From Nitrospira tepida (GTDB lineage Bacteria; Nitrospirota; Nitrospiria; Nitrospirales; Nitrospiraceae): 64,000 nucleotides of DNA. Every line of letters begins with the position of its first letter. Within the stretch, counting starts at the first letter, position 1. Positions 61,294 through 64,000 of the stretch are shown here, in pieces. The position numbers were made by a program, and so were the translations under genes. Location: positions 4,560,461 through 4,624,460 of the forward strand of contig NZ_OX365700.1 in the NCBI RefSeq assembly GCF_947241125.1. The letters are read 5' to 3'. The notes below the pieces were generated by a model. The model worked only from the letters and a program-made list of their open reading frames with translations, had not been told where the DNA came from and did not search any database.

Positions 61294-61587
61294 TCAGCTC
61301 AGGCTCCCGATGATCCGCCGGTACTCCTCTTCGGAGTAGGCCTTCAGCGTCGTCGAACGGACATTGCCGAGCGAGCCCAACTTCAACGCAAAACTCGCCA
61401 GCTTGTCGTTGTTCGACATCTCGACGATGAGGACCAGGTCGTAGGCCCCCAGCGTCATGAAGAAGGATTTGACCTCTCCGCCCATGTCCTTCGCGAGTTT
61501 TTTTACCGCGTCCAGCCGCTTCGGCGAATCCTTGACGTTCTTGATGCCTTGATCCGTCCAGTTGAGGAGCATGACATAGGTCACCAT
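61294..61587 (-). CDS. GYD-domain protein
   Basis: 97 aa from ATG 61587 with GGAGGGA in place. The family pattern is complete: MVTYVMLLNWTDQGIKNVKD, KDMGGEVKSFFMTLGAYDLV (the GxYD motif) and FALKLGSLGNVRSTTLKAYS. GYD proteins are small ferredoxin-like-fold proteins of unknown function. First gene of the operon with macro, MBL and protease genes. Confidence 0.88.
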   Translation of the reverse strand: MVTYVMLLNWTDQGIKNVKDSPKRLDAVKKLAKDMGGEVKSFFMTLGAYDLVLIVEMSNNDKLASFALKLGSLGNVRSTTLKAYSEEEYRRIIGSLS

Positions 61588-61599
61588 GACATCCCTCCA

Positions 61600-61785
61600 T
61601 ACCAAGCTTCGCTTGAACCCGTGGCTCTTTTGAGTTTTATCGTTACTTTGCCACGGGAGAGACACCTCAAGGGATTCTTCTCCCTATTATTCATACCAAG
61701 CTATGCTTGAGCCGCCGGCTATTCAGGCGCAGCCTCTCTTGATTGTCGCCGGCGGAGAAGCACCTCAAGGGATTCGTGTCGATTG
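61600..61785. repeat. two tandem imperfect repeats of about 93 bp
   Basis: Each unit begins ATACCAAGCT(T/A)(C/T)GCTTGA and later contains CACCTCAAGGGATTC. Unit 1 spans about 61600-61692, unit 2 about 61693-61785. The middle parts differ in sequence but both form a hairpin (GTGGC...GCCAC; GCCGGC...GCCGGC), so the structure is kept while bases change. The rest of the gap to 61919 shows nothing I can name. Confidence 0.65.
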
Positions 61786-61919
61786 TCTTCTTGCCAAAGG
61801 ACGCAGACCGGAACTCAGGGGAATCTAGTCTCACACAAGAGAGGCGGGAGAGTCCACGGGGCTCTTAAGGATGAGATTCTTCACCAAGATATGGTTGCAA
61901 TTGCGGAGGGGGGCAAGCC

Positions 61920-62109
61920 ATGAAAATCAAACGGCTGAAAGTGGGAGTTCGCCCATTAGAAGAGGGATTGCAGGAGTTCCGTGCGACGCTCAAGGCCCTT
62001 CAGGCTGGCAAGACCGTGCCCAAGCGAACGGGGGTCTATTTTGTCAGCGTGGAAGCCATGCGACAGGTGCTTACCCCGTCACGCTTGACCTTGCTTCACC
62101 TGATCAGGT
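61920..62109 (+). pseudogene. truncated DNA-binding regulator (HVO_A0114-like antitoxin family)
   Basis: The frame opens MKIKRLKVGVRPLEEGLQEF and runs to VYFVSVEAMRQVLTPSRLTL then LHLIR, the N-terminal half of winged-helix regulator/antitoxin proteins of the HVO_A0114 type. After LHLIR the frame continues into antisense sequence of the HicB-like remnant (to 62246) and is no longer related. The helix-turn-helix is therefore cut in half. The gene has an intact start and ribosome-binding site (GGAGGGG) and could still yield a short peptide. Confidence 0.6.
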
Positions 62110-62257
62110 CTCGCCGTCCTTCCTTGAGGGTCAGGCGCAAACTTTCGATCAGCGCTTCTCGCGTCTGCTCCTGGCAGTTCACACCGGGGACTTCCTCAAT
62201 CCAGCCGATCCACCATCCTGCATCTTGCTTGATCACTGCGGTGTAATTCTGTCCCAT
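62096..62257 (-). pseudogene. truncated HicB-like antitoxin
   Basis: 53 codons, too short for routine calling: MGQNYTAVIKQDAGWWIGWI, EEVPGVNCQEQTREALIES, then LRLTLKEGRRDLIR and a stop. This is the N-terminal domain of HicB-family antitoxins (VPG-N-(C/A)-x-E core). The expected continuation is missing, and the last few codons overlap the end of the convergent regulator remnant, so the two were joined by a deletion. No HicA toxin gene nearby. Confidence 0.65.
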
Positions 62258-62549
62258 TGCATATCCTCTTGTCTGCTGTTAGCCCAACTCCTCGCTTTCC
62301 TCTTCCGGGACACGCGGGCTGGTCTTCCCCCTGCGCGCATCGAGCAACCATCAAATTAATCCCTCAAAGCTTGCTCGTTGCTTCTTTTCCCGGAAGGGCA
62401 CTCGTGCTGGTCCCACTGCGGCCATCGAGCGAGCGTGCTTCATAGCGCGCGGGCTCTGGGAGCAAGGGATCGGCACGAGTCGCCCTTCCATCACTTCCGA
62501 TCGTGCGGGCTCTGCGAGCACCGGAAGAACTGCCCGCGGGCCCGCCCAT
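62258..62549. other. intergenic, no gene assigned
   Basis: 292 bases between the HicB-like start and the M16 stop. Short related segments such as GCGCGGGCTCTGGGAGCA and GTGCGGGCTCTGCGAGCA recur, and TTCCCGGAAGGGCACTCGTG / CACGAGTCGCCCTTCC form an inverted pair, so it may be a degraded repeat element. No coding sequence recognised. Confidence 0.35.
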
Positions 62550-63986
62550 TTACCCCTCCGGAGGCAGCTTGATCTCCCTCACGTCCCCGAATCCCGCCAG
62601 CGCCTTGGAAAGGGCTGCCGGCGATCCCACGGCCAAGACTTTCAACCGCTCGGGATGCAGGTGCGTCTGCGCGGCGCGGAGCAGATCCTCTTTGGTCAGC
62701 TTGACGACCTTGTCGCGAAGTTGCTGGAGCCAGTCCTTGGGAAGGCCGTCATATTCCAGATCCACCTGCCGGGCGACGATGCTGGCGCTGCTGGCGAACG
62801 AGAACACGAACGAGTTGACGAAGGACTCCTTGGCCTCTTCCAACTCCTCGGCCGTCACGGGCTCCCGGCGCATCCGTTCCACGTGATCCACGAACCGGCC
62901 GATCACCTCCTGCGCGGAGGCCAATTTGGTTTCCGCGCGCATGTACCAGAGCCCCTGTTCGTAGACGTTGGCCTGCAACCGGCTGCCGACGGAATAGGCC
63001 AATCCACGATTGGTCCGCACGTCTTTAAACAACCGGCTGCGGAACCCTGACCCGCCCAGGATATCGTTCACGATGGCGAGCGCCGGATAGTCCGGATGGG
63101 TTTCCTTGATCGTCAACGAGCCGGCCCGCAGGTGGGCCTGCGAGGTTTCCTTTCCCACATAGTGCACCAGCATCTTCGATTGGTTTGTCGATGCCGGCTG
63201 AACCGGCGGCAAGGTCAAGGTCGGCACATCCCCCTTCGCCCAATCGCCGAAGGTCTCCCGCAGCAGCGCGAGCAGCTCCTGCTTGTCGAAATCCCCGCTG
63301 ACGCCGACGATCAACCCGTTGGGATGGATCGTCCGCCGATGAAACTCCGCCAGGTCGTCACGCGTGATTTTAGTCACCGATTCGACCGTGCTCTCGCGCG
63401 CATAGGGATGCGTCGGGCCGTACATGAGCTTGGCGAACTCGCGCGCGGCGATCGAGCCGGGCTGATCCTGCCGGCGTCGGATTCCCTCGATCGCTTGCAG
63501 CTTCGCCAACTCGACCCGTTCGGACTCAAACGCCGGCGTCCGCAGCAGGTCCGCAAAGATCCGCAGGCCGGTGCGGAGGTCCTTCTTCAACACATCGAGG
63601 GTGGCCGAGCCCGATTCCTCCCCGATGCTAAAGGAAATGCCGGCGGCGATCCGTTCCAGCTCCTCATCCACCTGCTTGGCCGACATCTTGGCGGATCCGC
63701 CGGTCCGCATCAGGTTGCCGGTCAACCCGGCCAGGCCGGTCTTCTCGGCGGGATCGAGCCATGAGCCGGTCCGCATCATGGCCGAGACGGTCACGAGTGG
63801 CAGCTCGTGGTCCTCCAGCAGAAACACGACCAGGCCGTTGTCCAGCACCAACCGTTCGACATCGGGCGGCGTGAAGGTCACCGGCTCGAACTTCATCTGG
63901 CGTGGATCGGGCAACGAGGCGGTCTCCCCCGCCGCGTGACTCAACGGCAGCATGGCCATCAGGCCGAAGAGGAGGACGATCCGCAC
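62550..63986 (-). CDS. M16-family peptidase-like protein lacking the zinc motif
   Basis: 478 aa from a GTG at 63986; the frame stays open to the window edge, so the true start may be beyond it. Signal peptide (LLFGLMAMLPLSHAAG). The pitrilysin fold is visible: LVLDNGLVVFLLEDHELPLV, VTVSAMMRTGSWLDPAEKTG, FAKLMYGPTHPYAR and YVGKETSQAHLRAG, with ILGGSGFRSRLFKDVRTNRG in the second half. The zinc motif HxxEH is absent; the equivalent stretch reads LAGLTGNLMRTGGS. Such subunits normally pair with an active M16 peptidase, which would be expected just upstream, outside the window. Exported. Confidence 0.88.
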   Translation of the reverse strand: MRIVLLFGLMAMLPLSHAAGETASLPDPRQMKFEPVTFTPPDVERLVLDNGLVVFLLEDHELPLVTVSAMMRTGSWLDPAEKTGLAGLTGNLMRTGGSAKMSAKQVDEELERIAAGISFSIGEESGSATLDVLKKDLRTGLRIFADLLRTPAFESERVELAKLQAIEGIRRRQDQPGSIAAREFAKLMYGPTHPYARESTVESVTKITRDDLAEFHRRTIHPNGLIVGVSGDFDKQELLALLRETFGDWAKGDVPTLTLPPVQPASTNQSKMLVHYVGKETSQAHLRAGSLTIKETHPDYPALAIVNDILGGSGFRSRLFKDVRTNRGLAYSVGSRLQANVYEQGLWYMRAETKLASAQEVIGRFVDHVERMRREPVTAEELEEAKESFVNSFVFSFASSASIVARQVDLEYDGLPKDWLQQLRDKVVKLTKEDLLRAAQTHLHPERLKVLAVGSPAALSKALAGFGDVREIKLPPEG

Positions 63987-64000
63987 GAGCAGCCGGGGTC

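Overview
The window is 64 kb of a GC-rich bacterial chromosome. I think it comes from a Nitrospirota member (Nitrospira-like). This is inferred from the OmpL-like porins, the mixture of house-keeping genes with cytochrome c and cupredoxin genes, and a dispersed AGCACTCAGCACT-type intergenic repeat. No 16S rRNA is present, so the assignment is tentative.

Region 1 (1-9044) is a lower-GC defence island on the minus strand. It carries a complete type I Zorya anti-phage system, zorA-zorB-zorC-zorD (8448 down to 1020). ZorA and ZorB form a MotA/MotB-like membrane motor, ZorC has the EH-signature architecture and length, and ZorD is a SNF2 helicase with a C-terminal Mrr-type nuclease. Two broken defence genes bracket it: the frameshifted N-terminus of a PLD-like/helicase protein, whose stop overlaps the zorA start, and the last 36 codons of a type IIG restriction-modification enzyme, followed by a DUF3644 gene. 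The island abuts the 3' end of a tRNA-His gene. A near-identical tRNA-His lies 4 kb away.

Region 2 (9045-23950) is mostly core genome: a flavodoxin-fold quinone reductase without a usable start, a YtxH-like gene behind a textbook sigma-54 promoter, mlaC, pyrF, rpsT, holA, lptE, leuS, a methyltransferase, a yrfG-like HAD phosphatase and der. Copies of the AGCACTCAGC repeat run into coding sequence here, so LptE, the HAD protein and Der carry related repeat-derived N-terminal peptides.

Region 3 (24002-27803) is a nested transposon. A complete IS21-family element (istA-istB) with a 7-bp target duplication sits inside the transposase gene of a second IS with 47-bp inverted repeats. Removing the IS21 element and one duplication restores an open reading frame.

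Region 4 (27864-36333) holds an ECF sigma/anti-sigma pair in an operon with a cupredoxin, a PH-domain membrane protein and a c-type cytochrome. After it come a large secreted protein and an ABC transporter whose ATPase motifs are degenerate and which follows a tandem-hairpin, attenuator-like leader.

Region 5 (36333-46403) is a patchwork: palindromic repeats, an orphan AbrB-type antitoxin, a low-GC UDG-like protein, a vapBC pair between a full-length dipeptidase gene and a duplicated fragment of its 3' end, a lytic transglycosylase, a 218-bp MITE-like element, a TM0106-type RecB-like nuclease, a TPR/SET gene pair and a 3-hydroxyisobutyrate-dehydrogenase-like gene.

Region 6 (46426-57728) is a potassium-uptake block on the minus strand: small membrane ORF - porin - small ORF - kdpF-A-B-C-D-E - porin. 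A shared 15-bp motif precedes both the kdp genes and the distal porin unit and may be the KdpE operator.

Region 7 (57824-63986) has a tight minus-strand operon (GYD, macro domain, HTH-metallo-beta-lactamase, site-2 protease, DUF1566, HEAGH membrane protein). Beyond it are two truncated regulator/antitoxin genes fused tail to tail and an M16-family protein lacking its zinc motif.
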